This document shows positions 25,584-32,930 of a stretch of 64,000 nt of DNA, piece by piece (position 1 is the stretch's first letter; every line of letters starts with the position of its first letter). This stretch comes from Halalkalibacter suaedae (GTDB lineage: Bacteria > Bacillota > Bacilli > Bacillales > Bacillaceae_D): the NCBI RefSeq assembly GCF_017939705.1, contig NZ_JAGKSQ010000002.1, forward strand, positions 62,001 through 126,000, read 5' to 3'. The position numbers and the translations under genes are program-made. A model generated the notes under the pieces. The model worked only from the letters and a program-made list of their open reading frames with translations. It was not told the origin of the DNA and ran no database searches.

Positions 25584-26567
25584 ATGAATTATCGTCAATT
25601 AGGTACAACAGATCTTAAGTTAAGTGAACTTAGTTTTGGGACATGGGCAATTGGGGGGTCTTGGGGAAAATCGGATGATCAAGAATCACTTAGAGGGCTA
25701 GAGCGGGCAATGGAGCTAGGGGTTAATTTCTTCGATACTGCTGATGTGTACGGAGATGGTCATAGTGAAGAATTACTCGCAAAAGCAACAAAGGGTAAAG
25801 AAGATCAAATTCATATTGCGACTAAGTTTTGTCGTGCTGGAGATATTTATGATCCAAAAACTTATTCTGAGGAGCAGGTAAGAGCCTACTGTGAGGCAAG
25901 TCTTAAGCGATTAGAACGAGAGCAAATTGATCTATTTCAAATACATTGTCCACCTTTTGAGATATTGAAGGATGGTCGAGTTTTCGAAGTACTAGACAAA
26001 TTGCAACAGGAAGGGAAAATCCGTTATTATGGCGTTAGTGTCGAGACTGTAGAAGAAGGTTTGTTTTGTCTTGGAAATCCGAATGTGAGAGCATTGCAAG
26101 TGATCTTTAATGTTTTGCGTCAAAAACCACTTGAGCAGCTTTTCCCAAAGGCTTCAGAAAAGGGTGTTGGAATTTTAGCGAGAGTACCCCTTGCAAGTGG
26201 ATTATTAACTGGTAAATTTACATCAAATACAAGTTTTGAACAAGACGATCATCGTTATTTTAATAGTAATGGAGAAGCGTTTAATGTTGGTGAAACCTTT
26301 TCTGGACTTCCTTTTGATAAGGGAGTCGAGTTAAGTAGTAAATTGAATTGGATTAAAGATCAACGTGGAACGATGACACAGGCCGCACTACGCTGGATTT
26401 TGGACCAGAAAGAAGTCACGTGTGCGATTCCAGGCTTTAAAACAGTGAAACAAGTAGAAGATAATCTAGAAGCGATTAACGTTCCATCATTTAATTCAGA
26501 TGAATTGGAGAAAATCGAGCAGTTTTATAAGCAAGAGGTTCATGAACACATTCGAGGTGGATATTAA
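25584..26567 (+). CDS. Aldo/keto reductase
   Basis: 327 residues. AKR catalytic tetrad D51, Y56, K81 and H121 is intact, in the F-F-D-T-A-D-V-Y-G-D-G-H-S-E, A-T-K-F and I-H-C-P-P contexts, so an NADPH-dependent carbonyl reductase is expected. The C-terminal A-I-P-G-F-K-T-V-K-Q-V-E-D-N is the cofactor-phosphate site. It belongs to the AKR branch that includes Bacillus YhdN/IolS-like proteins. Substrate unknown. ATG 25584 has AAAGGG upstream. Confidence 0.9.
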   Translation: MNYRQLGTTDLKLSELSFGTWAIGGSWGKSDDQESLRGLERAMELGVNFFDTADVYGDGHSEELLAKATKGKEDQIHIATKFCRAGDIYDPKTYSEEQVRAYCEASLKRLEREQIDLFQIHCPPFEILKDGRVFEVLDKLQQEGKIRYYGVSVETVEEGLFCLGNPNVRALQVIFNVLRQKPLEQLFPKASEKGVGILARVPLASGLLTGKFTSNTSFEQDDHRYFNSNGEAFNVGETFSGLPFDKGVELSSKLNWIKDQRGTMTQAALRWILDQKEVTCAIPGFKTVKQVEDNLEAINVPSFNSDELEKIEQFYKQEVHEHIRGGY

Positions 26568-26577
26568 TTAAAAGCAA

Positions 26578-26618
26578 AAAAGAGTACCGAGGGCTAATAT
26601 CCTTGGTACTCTCTTTTG
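26578..26618 (+). terminator. Terminator of aldo/keto reductase gene
   Basis: AAGAGTACCGAGG / CCTTGGTACTCTCTT stem then TTGC. Confidence 0.75.
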
Positions 26619-26706
26619 CTATTTGCAAATGATTTAAAAATAGTATGTATGCTTTTATAAAACGTTGAAACAATATAAAGGAATGACACTAAACGGAGGT
26701 AAGAAA

Positions 26707-27339
26707 ATGAAACGTATGCACATCGTTATGATTGTCGTTGTCCTTATGTCGTTATTTGCGGTTCAACCGTCAGCAGATGCTCAAATCAAGACATTTAAGG
26801 AGCCACCTTTCTCTCATTACAAGGTGTCTAAAGGTGATTCCTTCTGGTATATTGCACAGCGTTACGGCTTGAATTACCAAGAGCTAGTTCGTTTGAATCC
26901 TGATGTGGTTCCAACAAATATGCAAGTAGGTGAAGTTATTCGACTAAAAGCGGAAGCTTCTCACCATAGCACGTTTGAGGATCAAGTCGTTGCACTTGTG
27001 AATCAAGAAAGAGCTAAGCAAGGACTAAAGCCTCTTCAACATCGTGCGGATGTAAAAAATGTTGCTCATAAAAAAGCTCAGGATTTAATTGATTCAAATT
27101 ATTTCGCTCATGATAGTCCTAATTACGGCTCCCCATTTGATATGCTTAGAACATTTGGTATTAGCTATCGTTCAGCCGGTGAAAATATTGCAAAAGGGCA
27201 AACAACTCCTGAGCAAGTAATGAAAGATTGGATGAATTCTCCTGGACATCGTCAGAATATTTTAAAGCCAGAGTACGATACAATCGGTGTTGGCTTCTAT
27301 CATGGTGCATGGGTACAAATGTTTATCCAAGCAAGATAA
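26707..27339 (+). CDS. Secreted LysM-CAP (SCP/PR1) protein, YkwD-like
   Basis: 210 residues from ATG 26707 with GGAGG eight bases upstream. Signal peptide (residues 1-25, A-D-A cleavage region), one LysM peptidoglycan-binding domain (about 39-82, Y-K-V-S-K-G-D-S-F-W-Y-I-A), then a CAP domain with V-N-Q-E-R near 97, the H-D-S-P / F-A-H-D region, G-E-N-I-A-K-G and S-P-G-H-R-Q-N-I-L. CAP domains of this bacterial type are widespread in Bacillus (YkwD) and some are linked to spores or lipid/peptidoglycan binding; the biochemical activity is not settled. Confidence 0.88.
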   Translation: MKRMHIVMIVVVLMSLFAVQPSADAQIKTFKEPPFSHYKVSKGDSFWYIAQRYGLNYQELVRLNPDVVPTNMQVGEVIRLKAEASHHSTFEDQVVALVNQERAKQGLKPLQHRADVKNVAHKKAQDLIDSNYFAHDSPNYGSPFDMLRTFGISYRSAGENIAKGQTTPEQVMKDWMNSPGHRQNILKPEYDTIGVGFYHGAWVQMFIQAR

Positions 27340-27343
27340 GGAA

Positions 27344-27388
27344 CAAAAAAGAATCGATAAAGGCTCAGAGCTTTTGCGATTCTTTTTT
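27344..27388 (+). terminator. Terminator of LysM-CAP gene
   Basis: AAAAAAGAATCG / CGATTCTTTTTT stem with an AAGGCTCAGAGCTTT inner dyad. Confidence 0.85.
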
Positions 27389-27470
27389 GTTTATTTAAAT
27401 AACGAATATTTGATTGCTCAAGCCTAATAATAAGGGAAAGAACATACTAATTCTGAGATGAGGGAATGGA

Positions 27471-28604
27471 ATGAAAGCAGTAACGTATCAAGGAAAGCAT
27501 GAAATAGCTGTAACGAAAGTAGACTATCCTAAAATTCAAGATTCTGAAGATATTATCGTCAAAATTACATCTACAGCTATATGTGGTTCAGATCTACATT
27601 TGTATCAAGGTAATTTTCCATTGCCGATTGGATATGTCATTGGTCATGAACCAATGGGAATTGTTGAAGAAGTCGGACCAGCTGTCACTCGTTTAAAAAA
27701 AGGGGACCGTGTTGTAATCCCGTTCACCGTTGCATGTGGTCATTGCCCTTATTGTGATCATGGATTACAAAGTCAATGTGATAATTCCAATCCTCACTAT
27801 GATTCAGGTGGGTTATTTGGATACTCGGAGAAATTTGGAGATTATCCTGGCGGTCAAGCCGAATATTTAAGGGTTCCTTATGGCAATTATACTCCTTTTC
27901 TAGTGCCGGCAGATTGTGAACTTGATGATGAAAAGCTATTATTCCTTTCAGATGTTCTTCCAACAGCATATTGGAGCGTCTTAAATTCAGGGGTGAAAAA
28001 GGGAGATACAGTCATTGTTTTAGGCTGTGGACCGGTAGGCTTATTCGCTCAAAAATTTGCTTGGTTAAAAGGTGCAGAACGAGTAATTGCCGTTGATTAT
28101 ATTCCATATCGACTGGAGTTAGCGAGAAAGATTAACAAAGTGGAAGTATTTGATTTCACAAAGCACGAGGATATGGGAGAAGTCTTGAAGGAAACGACAA
28201 AAGGTGGAGCAGATGTCGTAATTGATTGTGTTGGGATGGATGGGAAAAAATCGCCACTGGAGTTTGTCGAACAGAAACTAAAGCTACAGGGTGGTACGCT
28301 AGGCCCAATTCAAATCGCGACAAAAGCAGTGAAGAAATGTGGGACGCTTCAGATTACGGGTGTCTATGGTGGCTTGTACAATATGTTTCCACTAGGACCC
28401 TTTTTCTCGAGAAACATAAATATTAAAATGGGACAAGCACCTGCACGTCAATATATGGGTGAATTATATGACATGATTTCATCGGGTGACATTGATCCGA
28501 CTTCGATTATTACTCATACCCTTCCGTTAGAAAAAGCTGCTGAAGGCTATAAGAAATTCAACGCAAGAACAGATGATTGCGTAAAAGTTATATTGAAGCC
28601 GTAG
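27471..28604 (+). CDS. Zinc-dependent medium-chain alcohol dehydrogenase
   Basis: 377 residues. Catalytic zinc ligands C38 (in I-C-G-S-D) and H60-E61 region (G-H-E-P-M-G), the structural zinc cluster C-G-H-C-P-Y-C plus a fourth Cys in S-Q-C-D-N, and the NAD-binding G-C-G-P-V-G. The insertion after the zinc cluster and the A-R-T-D-D-C-V-K end place it in the formaldehyde-dehydrogenase-like branch of zinc alcohol dehydrogenases, often plasmid- or stress-associated in Bacillus. Substrate uncertain. ATG 27471 follows a GAGGGAATGGA site. Repeat B copy 2 lies downstream. Confidence 0.9.
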   Translation: MKAVTYQGKHEIAVTKVDYPKIQDSEDIIVKITSTAICGSDLHLYQGNFPLPIGYVIGHEPMGIVEEVGPAVTRLKKGDRVVIPFTVACGHCPYCDHGLQSQCDNSNPHYDSGGLFGYSEKFGDYPGGQAEYLRVPYGNYTPFLVPADCELDDEKLLFLSDVLPTAYWSVLNSGVKKGDTVIVLGCGPVGLFAQKFAWLKGAERVIAVDYIPYRLELARKINKVEVFDFTKHEDMGEVLKETTKGGADVVIDCVGMDGKKSPLEFVEQKLKLQGGTLGPIQIATKAVKKCGTLQITGVYGGLYNMFPLGPFFSRNINIKMGQAPARQYMGELYDMISSGDIDPTSIITHTLPLEKAAEGYKKFNARTDDCVKVILKP

Positions 28605-28679
28605 TGAAAATATATTGTCTATCCACTTCGCTAAGATTCAGTGTTTGTAGGTGTAACGACGTAGATACTAAATTAATAA

Positions 28680-28852
28680 CCTGCTGACTAAGTCTAGTGA
28701 AAGCGAGTGTCCTGAAAAAGTTGCTTCGAACACGCTACCGGGATGGGGGGCCCAAACCCGCCGGCGGGCGTTGTACTAACCGGCTGTGCCGGTGGATTTC
28801 AACCTGCCCTTCCCTCCTGCAGGAGTCGGCCCGCCCATCCAGTCCGCTTTGA
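28680..28852 (+). repeat. Intergenic repeat family B, copy 2
   Basis: In the 348-base gap after the dehydrogenase. CGCTACCGGGATGGGGGG, the ACCGGCTGTGCCGGT hairpin, TTTCAACCTGCCC and CTGCAGGAGTCGGCC match copy 1 (15744-15876). The left flank CCTGCTGACTAAGTCT also resembles the terminator region 15679-15700 of copy 1, so the repeat unit probably includes it. Nothing else recognisable in the gap. Confidence 0.85.
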
Positions 28853-28952
28853 TGAAAGGGTAGATGGAATTTCTCTTCTCAACAGTGAATATCAAGAGAT
28901 ATATAACAAACGATGTGGATAATACTCTAACCTTATTATCAGGGAGTTATTC

Positions 28953-29063
28953 ATGAAGGTTGTTTATAAAGATTTCAAAATGAGTATTTCAGCAAGATTC
29001 ATCTTAGCGGTTACGGGTGCGATCAGTACAATTATCAGCACAATTGTACTAATTTGGTTTTAA
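28953..29063 (+). CDS. Single-pass membrane miniprotein
   Basis: 36 residues from ATG 28953 with AGGGAG six bases upstream, stop TAA. A basic N-terminus (M-K-V-V-Y-K-D-F-K) is followed by a hydrophobic segment from about residue 15 to the end, so a small membrane peptide is likely. No family recognised; similar peptides can be toxins, sporulation regulators or bacteriocin-immunity-like. Context is a run of unassigned small genes. Confidence 0.4.
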   Translation: MKVVYKDFKMSISARFILAVTGAISTIISTIVLIWF

Positions 29064-29159
29064 AACATACATACTCATTCTGAACATTTATCCACGATAG
29101 AAGAATTATGTATAAAAAAGTTCTTATTTTAAAACACTTAAATTAAGAGGTGATACATT

Positions 29160-29645
29160 ATGTTGAATTTGTTAATGTCGGTAGTTTTAAGCTTTTCACT
29201 AATACATGAACAAGAAATCGAAATAGATCCTAATAAGCCATTAGGTGATGTAGTACCAATTGAAGAAGCTATATCAAATTTTGAAGAGTTGTACGATAGT
29301 AAAGTATTATCACCTAAATATTTACCTTTTGAGCCAACTGTAAGTGGTGGTTATGTTGATAAAACAGAAAAAAAAATAAGAATTGATTATTTGAATGAGA
29401 AAGATAATAAAACACTTTCGGTAAATGCACATGTAGATGATATTACCTTTGATCAAGATGGTGAAGATTTAAAATTAAAAAATGGACAAAGAGCAAAGAT
29501 ACTAAATGACAAGAGTATAGGATTTATATTTGTTTATTTTAAATCAAATGGTTTGACTTATCTTGTAGGTATTAATAGGAGCAAATATCCTAATGACGAG
29601 GTATGTATAGAAGAACTGACTAAAGTAGTAAATTCTATGAATTAA
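29160..29645 (+). CDS. Hypothetical exported protein, DUF4367-like
   Basis: 161 residues. The first 16 residues form a short hydrophobic signal-like segment. The body has the layout P-K-Y-L-P-F-E-P, several beta strands, and a closing E-E-L-T-K-V-V-N-S-M, similar to the DUF4367 group found in many Bacillales as secreted or anti-sigma-associated domains; the match is by pattern only. ATG 29160 has AGAGGTGAT upstream. Monocistronic, with a strong shared terminator downstream. Confidence 0.55.
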   Translation: MLNLLMSVVLSFSLIHEQEIEIDPNKPLGDVVPIEEAISNFEELYDSKVLSPKYLPFEPTVSGGYVDKTEKKIRIDYLNEKDNKTLSVNAHVDDITFDQDGEDLKLKNGQRAKILNDKSIGFIFVYFKSNGLTYLVGINRSKYPNDEVCIEELTKVVNSMN

Positions 29646-29647
29646 AA

Positions 29648-29689
29648 AAAAAACACACATGTTGTATTCAAACAACATGTGTGTTTTTT
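29648..29689. terminator. Bidirectional terminator between convergent genes
   Basis: AAACACACATGTTG / CAACATGTGTGTTT stem, A-run left and T-run right; it overlaps the last codon of the minus-strand gene. Confidence 0.9.
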
Positions 29690-30083
29690 ACCAGTTTGTA
29701 TCTATAATACCAAATCCTTGACAGCCAGTTTGTCCATTCCCACCACATGCAGCTCGTAAGAAATAAGATCCATTACTTGGAGCATCGAAGTATCCATAGG
29801 ATTCCCCTGAACCCGCTGGTGCTGTTTTTACTATTGAAACTAATTGATGTTGACCGTAGGCCCCGACACGGTAGACACCAAAACCTACAGCATGTCTACT
29901 TTTTTGAGTAGTTACTTGATAATAAATTCTATCACCTTTGATAGCGTAATGATTGTTCGATACATTGTTATGAAGAGATGAATTTAATCTGAAAGTTTCT
30001 GAAGAAGCGGATGCTGAAGCTGTTGAAATAAAGAAAATTGCTAAAACCATAACAAATGCTGAAAAGATTCTTTTCTTATTCAA
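29688..30083 (-). CDS. Small secreted protein of unknown function
   Basis: 131 residues from ATG 30083 with AGGAGGG upstream. A typical signal peptide (N-K-K-R, hydrophobic core, S-A-S-A-S) is removed at about residue 27, leaving a beta-rich domain of about 100 residues. The only two Cys of the mature part are near the end (A-A-C-G-G-N-G-Q-T-G-C) and could form a disulfide. The Tyr/Gly-rich strands resemble small extracellular beta-sandwich domains such as those in pre-peptidase C-terminal regions, but I cannot name a family. Confidence 0.6.
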   Translation of the reverse strand: MNKKRIFSAFVMVLAIFFISTASASASSETFRLNSSLHNNVSNNHYAIKGDRIYYQVTTQKSRHAVGFGVYRVGAYGQHQLVSIVKTAPAGSGESYGYFDAPSNGSYFLRAACGGNGQTGCQGFGIIDTNW

Positions 30084-30251
30084 TTTTATTACCCTCCTAA
30101 AAGTTTATAATTATCAATTCAACAAAAACCATAAAATACCTTTTTTGTAAAAAATTAAATCTACTAATTAGTTTTAAATATCTTCTCCTTATCGGGCCTA
30201 GTTTTACACCAAAAAAATCATTTCGTCGCAAATTGACGCCTTTATGTGTCT

Positions 30252-30596
30252 CTAATGACGATTTAAAATGATTTCTCTTAGAAAACCTGCAAGTGTAGCA
30301 TCGTCCTTTTCGATCTCCAAAGCATCCCAGATTTCATCTGGTAGCGTGATAGATACTTTTTTTGTTGTTCCCAAAGAGGGACGACCCGCACCTTTTCTTT
30401 TTCCCCCTCTTACCTTGTATTCAACTGTCTCTTCATTTTTATGAACAAAATTCGCTTGTGCAAATTCGAGATAACCTCGAATCGTCTGGAGATCCTCTAC
30501 AATCGTTTTATTTGGCTCTAGGTTGCGTTCCTCCATAACCTTCAGACAGGTACGAAGCTGAAACAAACCTACAGCTTCTGGCTTTTCAACTGTCAA
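30252..30596 (-). CDS. Small DNA-binding-like protein with GRP motif and RHH-type tail
   Basis: 114 residues if TTG 30596 is used; no good ribosome site is visible, and ATG 30536 is an alternative. The middle has G-G-K-R-K-G-A-G-R-P-S, a basic AT-hook-like motif that often precedes ribbon-helix-helix domains in plasmid and phage regulators; the remainder (V-S-I-T-L-P-D-E-I-W-D-A-L, then a helix ending L-R-E-I-I-L) fits such a domain. It may be a copy-control or antitoxin-type DNA binder. No toxin partner is adjacent. Confidence 0.55.
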   Translation of the reverse strand: MTVEKPEAVGLFQLRTCLKVMEERNLEPNKTIVEDLQTIRGYLEFAQANFVHKNEETVEYKVRGGKRKGAGRPSLGTTKKVSITLPDEIWDALEIEKDDATLAGFLREIILNRH

Positions 30597-30736
30597 AGAA
30601 AAGTTAAATCAAGTGAAAAAAGCCATCAAAAATTCTCTAGTTTGGGTCTCTTCGGCATGCAAGTTCACTGTGCTATTACAATTTTTCGTAGTTAAATTCA
30701 AATGAATTATGAACATGAAATAGGAAGAAATAAATA

Positions 30737-30786
30737 AGGAGACAGGTCGATTATCCATAATATGGGTCATCTTTTCCTGTACTCCT
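30737..30786. terminator. Hairpin between accessory genes
   Basis: AGGAGACAGG pairs with CCTGTACTCCT, with ATTTTTA on the right; probably terminates transcription around the 89-aa gene. Confidence 0.5.
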
Positions 30787-30793
30787 ATTTTTA

Positions 30794-31063
30794 CTACATA
30801 AAAAAGATCCGCATAATACTGGCCATAACAGCAAGCACGCTAATTCCTGTTCCGGCTGACCATTTAACTATTTGTAATTGCTGGCGATTCAGAAGGTTTT
30901 CAACATCTCTTTTCGTCATAACGCTTTTTACATTTAGATGATTATCGACGATTGTGTGGACATCATTTTCGCTCGTATTCAACTTTTCCAAATATTCGAT
31001 TCGGGTTTCTAAGCTTTGAACCTTTACTTCTAATTCCTTAAGCTTAATTTCGGTTTCAGACAT
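30794..31063 (-). CDS. Coiled-coil protein with C-terminal membrane anchor (XhlA-like layout)
   Basis: 89 residues from ATG 31063. Residues 5-32 form a strong coiled coil (E-I-K-L-K-E-L-E-V-K...), followed by a hydrophilic middle and one C-terminal membrane segment (about 70-88). This layout is that of XhlA/BhlA-type holin-associated proteins from Bacillus prophages, but no endolysin or other phage gene is close and the similarity is architectural only. Confidence 0.5.
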   Translation of the reverse strand: MSETEIKLKELEVKVQSLETRIEYLEKLNTSENDVHTIVDNHLNVKSVMTKRDVENLLNRQQLQIVKWSAGTGISVLAVMASIMRIFFM

Positions 31064-31112
31064 AATTTCACCTCATACAACAGTTAATCTAAATAATTTT
31101 AAAGGGTTTTTC

Positions 31113-31139
31113 ACAAAAAAGTGATCAATGCATAGATTA
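31113..31139 (+). promoter_or_regulatory. Sigma-K-type promoter of yjcZ gene 1
   Basis: AC (31113-31114), 16-bp spacer, CATAGATTA (31131-31139): exact fit to the mother-cell sigma-K pattern AC-N16-CATANNNTA. Confidence 0.75.
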
Positions 31140-31185
31140 AACAGTGTGAAGCGATGGTGCTTCAAAATTGAAAGGAGTGTTTTAA

Positions 31186-31332
31186 ATGAGTGCAGGATAT
31201 ACTGGAGGTTTCTCTTTAATCGTTGTTTTATTTATTTTATTGGTAATTGTAGGTGCTAGCTGGTTAGGTACTGGGGCTGGTGCTGGCTACGGTGCAGCAA
31301 CACCAGGCTATGGTTACGGATACGGTTACTAA
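31186..31332 (+). CDS. YjcZ-family sporulation miniprotein 1
   Basis: 48 residues from ATG 31186 with AAAGGAG upstream. Short Gly/Ala start, a hydrophobic segment F-S-L-I-V-V-L-F-I-L-L-V-I-V-G-A-S-W (about 8-26), and a Gly/Tyr-rich tail ending G-Y-G-Y-G-Y. This is the YjcZ family of small hydrophobic proteins in Bacillus, tied to sporulation and the spore surface. The sigma-K promoter supports late mother-cell expression. A second member is at 46089. Confidence 0.85.
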   Translation: MSAGYTGGFSLIVVLFILLVIVGASWLGTGAGAGYGAATPGYGYGYGY

Positions 31333-31336
31333 AATC

Positions 31337-31374
31337 AAAACTAGGCTGTTTTAATACAGCCTAGTTTTTTTTTG
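31337..31374 (+). terminator. Terminator of yjcZ gene 1
   Basis: AAACTAGGCTG / CAGCCTAGTTT stem followed by a T-run. Confidence 0.85.
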
Positions 31375-31445
31375 AATACTTTGAGAAGAACCAAAAAGGT
31401 TTGTGTCTCTTTTTGGTCCATAAGTTGATTAGATTTTTAACTTTC

Positions 31446-31703
31446 TTACCAGAAAAACAATCCAGCTAATGCTAAGCCTGCAATTGCCCCAAGTGCAATT
31501 GGGTAGCCAACGCCTGGTCTATATCCATAACCACCATAATATCCGTAACTAATACCACCAAACCTTTGTGAATATCCCTCTGGTTCAATGAATACATGCG
31601 TTTGGGTCACTTGTGTAATTTTCCCAATATGACAGTGACCATGTTTATCAGTAATATTAACCATTTTTCCTTGATATCTACAACAAAGATCGTAATAATG
31701 CAT
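31446..31703 (-). CDS. Gly/Tyr-rich small protein, possible spore-coat component
   Basis: 85 residues from ATG 31703 (AAAGGAG seven bases upstream; ATG 31709 touches it). N-terminal part has C-C-R-Y and a small barrel-like stretch (K-M-V-N-I-T-D-K-H-G-H-C-H-I-G-K-I), then a G-Y-Y-G-G-Y-G-Y-R-P region and a C-terminal hydrophobic segment of about 17 residues ending F-F-W. The composition and its place next to a YjcZ gene suggest a coat or spore-surface role. No family recognised. Confidence 0.55.
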   Translation of the reverse strand: MHYYDLCCRYQGKMVNITDKHGHCHIGKITQVTQTHVFIEPEGYSQRFGGISYGYYGGYGYRPGVGYPIALGAIAGLALAGLFFW

Positions 31704-31846
31704 AGTCATTCTCCTTTCGTGAATATCTATTTTCTGTATATCATATTTGCAACTAATTGTTCTGCTTGTTAAGTTGCCTAGATTTATAGTTAAATGTACG
31801 AATGCCTTTGAGCAGGCATATGATAATTGGGGAAAGGAGAGGTTCT

Positions 31847-32563
31847 ATGAATTCAATTTCTTATATCGATTGTATTGCTCAATTAGGCGTGGGTAGCTCC
31901 CATCCAGGAGGCCTTCATAGTTCTAAAGAGATATTGCTTAGCGAGCCAATTGATAATAAAATGAAGATCCTCGATCTTGGCTGCGGAACAGGTGTGACGT
32001 CAGAACTATTAGCAAAGACTTTTCAATGTGAAATGTATGCGATTGATCAACATCCAATTATGCTTGAGAAAGCACAGCAACGATTTCAAACAGTAGAAGA
32101 GAAAATTAATCTATTTGATGCATCAATAGAACAATTACCATTCGAAGATGAAAGCTTTGATTATGTTATTTCAGAGTCAGTACTCTCATTTGTTCAATTA
32201 GAGCAAGTGTTAGAAGAATGCTATCGAGTGTTGAAAAATGATGGTGTTTTGATTGTCCATGAAATGACCTTGTTGGCTCCGTTAGAAATGAAAGATATTG
32301 AAACACTAAAGAATTTTTATCAAGTACATCAAATTTTGCTGCCAGATGAATGGGATTTAATCTTTGCAGAAAAAAAATTTTCCGATGTGAAAAGATTAGA
32401 TTTTCATTCTTGGAAATCAAATAAAACACCAGCTAATGAAATTATTTTATCTGAGTCTATTGATCCTCGTATATATGATGTGCTAGAACAGCATGAAAAG
32501 GTAATGGAACAGTACTCAACCAAAATAGGTAGTGGAATTTTCAGATGTGTTAAAAAAGTCTAA
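31847..32563 (+). CDS. Class I SAM-dependent methyltransferase
   Basis: 238 residues from ATG 31847 with GAAAGGAG upstream; the frame is open 45 bases further up without a start signal. SAM-binding motif I L-D-L-G-C-G-T-G near residue 44, motif II with A-I-D-Q-H-P, motif IV F-D-Y-V-I-S-E near 105 and a post-IV L-K-N-D-G-V-L. Closest to the UbiE/COQ5-like group, but the substrate is not shown and those enzymes cover many roles. Single gene. Confidence 0.8.
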   Translation: MNSISYIDCIAQLGVGSSHPGGLHSSKEILLSEPIDNKMKILDLGCGTGVTSELLAKTFQCEMYAIDQHPIMLEKAQQRFQTVEEKINLFDASIEQLPFEDESFDYVISESVLSFVQLEQVLEECYRVLKNDGVLIVHEMTLLAPLEMKDIETLKNFYQVHQILLPDEWDLIFAEKKFSDVKRLDFHSWKSNKTPANEIILSESIDPRIYDVLEQHEKVMEQYSTKIGSGIFRCVKKV

Positions 32564-32930
32564 TAAAAAAATGAAAGATCATTTGTGGTCTGTTGTGTAA
32601 CAGGAATATAAATTGATCTTTCTAAAAATTATGATTAATCAATAAAGATTAGTTGACTTGTAGGCTCGTAAAGTATATTATTTTTTGAATAATGATAATA
32701 TTTAATGCATAATAAGAGTAATCATCTTATTTAAAATAAAAATGATTAAAAGGGAGGAGATGAAAGCAGGTAATCGTATACCTTTGAATCTAAAGGTTCT
32801 GGTGATTTAACATGATAATATTAAGGAATCTAGGGGAAAATGATAAGACTGGAAAGTTGATTTTTCCTACCAATATGCGATACATTTTTATATACAGAAT
32901 AAATAGACCTAAAAAAAGAGAGGCAATCTA
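32564..32930 (+). other. 368-base leader region of zwf with two tiny ORFs
   Basis: The gap holds a weak hairpin (GAAAGATCA / TGATCTTTC, about 32573-32629), an A+T-rich stretch, a 16-codon frame (ATG 32760, AGGGAGG just before) and a 39-codon frame (ATG 32812) whose stop TAA overlaps the zwf ATG (TAATG). Neither resembles a known leader peptide and the second has no ribosome site. No riboswitch motif was recognised. Confidence 0.3.
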
